From Bacteroidota bacterium (GTDB lineage: Bacteria > Bacteroidota > Bacteroidia > Chitinophagales > Chitinophagaceae), in assembly GCA_005883855.1 (NCBI GenBank), contig VBAU01000215.1, positions 1-6,105 of the forward strand: a stretch of 6,105 nt of DNA, given 5' to 3'. The number at the start of each line of letters is the position of its first letter. The stretch's first letter is position 1. The position numbers and the translations under genes are program-made. Below, piece after piece: positions 5,913 through 6,105 of this stretch. Under the pieces are notes generated by a model. It saw nothing but the letters and a program-made list of their open reading frames with translations. It made no database searches and was not told the DNA's origin.

Positions 5913-5913
5913 T

Positions 5914-6105
5914 TTATCTTTGTTCTATATGTCCCAATAATGTGGCTTGCGTGCAATCGTTCACCTTCACATTCACATACTCGCCCTTTTTGAAATTGTA
6001 ACTGTTTTTTGGAAAGACTATCACTTTGTTTTGGGTATTTCTCCCCATCCAGTCGGCCGAACTTCTTTTGCTGTCTCCTTCGATCAGCACCTTAAAGGTT
6101 TTGCC
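5914..6105 (-). CDS. miaB: tRNA-2-methylthio-N6-dimethylallyladenosine synthase MiaB, C-terminal fragment
   Basis: MiaB is a radical-SAM enzyme that adds a methylthio group to i6A37 of tRNAs reading UNN codons. Only the last 63 residues lie in the window, cut by its right edge; the radical-SAM and iron-sulfur domains are outside. What is visible is the TRAM RNA-binding domain: FKVLIEGDSKRSSADWMGRN, then QNKVIVFPK, KKGEYVNVKVNDCTQATLLG and a short HIEQR tail. The segment SKRS with a later GRN/QNKVIVFPK is typical of MiaB. Related methylthiotransferases (MtaB, RimO) share the TRAM fold but fit less well, and miaB next to this sigma-54 activator is a familiar Bacteroidota arrangement. The stop TAA at 5916-5914 is one base from the next start. 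Confidence 0.85.
   Translation of the reverse strand, partial: GKTFKVLIEGDSKRSSADWMGRNTQNKVIVFPKNSYNFKKGEYVNVKVNDCTQATLLGHIEQR

Noticed and set aside
5960..5985. Heptamer-like TTCACCTTCACATTCACATAC inside miaB
   Set aside because: It encodes the conserved TRAM strand YVNVKV, so the similarity to the intergenic heptamers is explained by coding of Val/Asn/Lys.

Overview
The window is a gene-dense stretch in which every recognisable gene lies on the minus strand, so it reads biologically from 6105 down to 1. Protein sequences and gene order (miaB, sigma-54 activator, lptE, TPR-like protein, secG) point to the phylum Bacteroidota, most likely a Chitinophagaceae-like member; the family assignment rests on recalled similarity and not on a database search. 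No mobile element, CRISPR array, RNA gene or phage gene was seen.

Layout in transcription order. (1) 6105-5914: the last 63 residues of MiaB, the tRNA-A37 methylthiotransferase, ending in its TRAM domain. (2) 5912-4701: a sigma-54 activator with AAA+ and Fis-type HTH domains and no receiver domain, starting one base after miaB. It appears to lack about 13 normally invariant residues just before the GAFTGA loop. (3) 4700-4611: a 90-base gap holding degenerate GTGAATA heptamers in opposite orientations around a TGATCA-rich core. (4) 4610-4080: LptE, with an unusual lipobox. (5) 4069-3008: an uncharacterised 353-residue protein with an acidic linker and a TPR-like C-terminus. (6) 3006-2668: SecG, followed by a clear intrinsic terminator at 2652-2625. 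(7) 2517-1486: MltG, then (8) 1486-512: a YihY/BrkB membrane protein whose GTG start overlaps the mltG stop (TAGTG). (9) 511-336: a gap with a purine-rich degenerate repeat built on AGGTTCA. (10) 335-1: the first 111 residues of an exported thioredoxin-fold (redoxin) protein with a CNTC active site.

The genes fall into two tightly packed groups. The first, miaB to secG, has gaps of 1, 90, 10 and 1 bases and ends at the terminator. The second is the overlapping mltG-yihY pair. The shared theme is envelope construction: LPS delivery (LptE), protein export (SecG), glycan strand termination (MltG) and integral membrane or periplasmic proteins (YihY, redoxin). I found no wholly new system. The observations most worth checking are the internal deletion in the sigma-54 activator and the two short-unit intergenic repeat regions.
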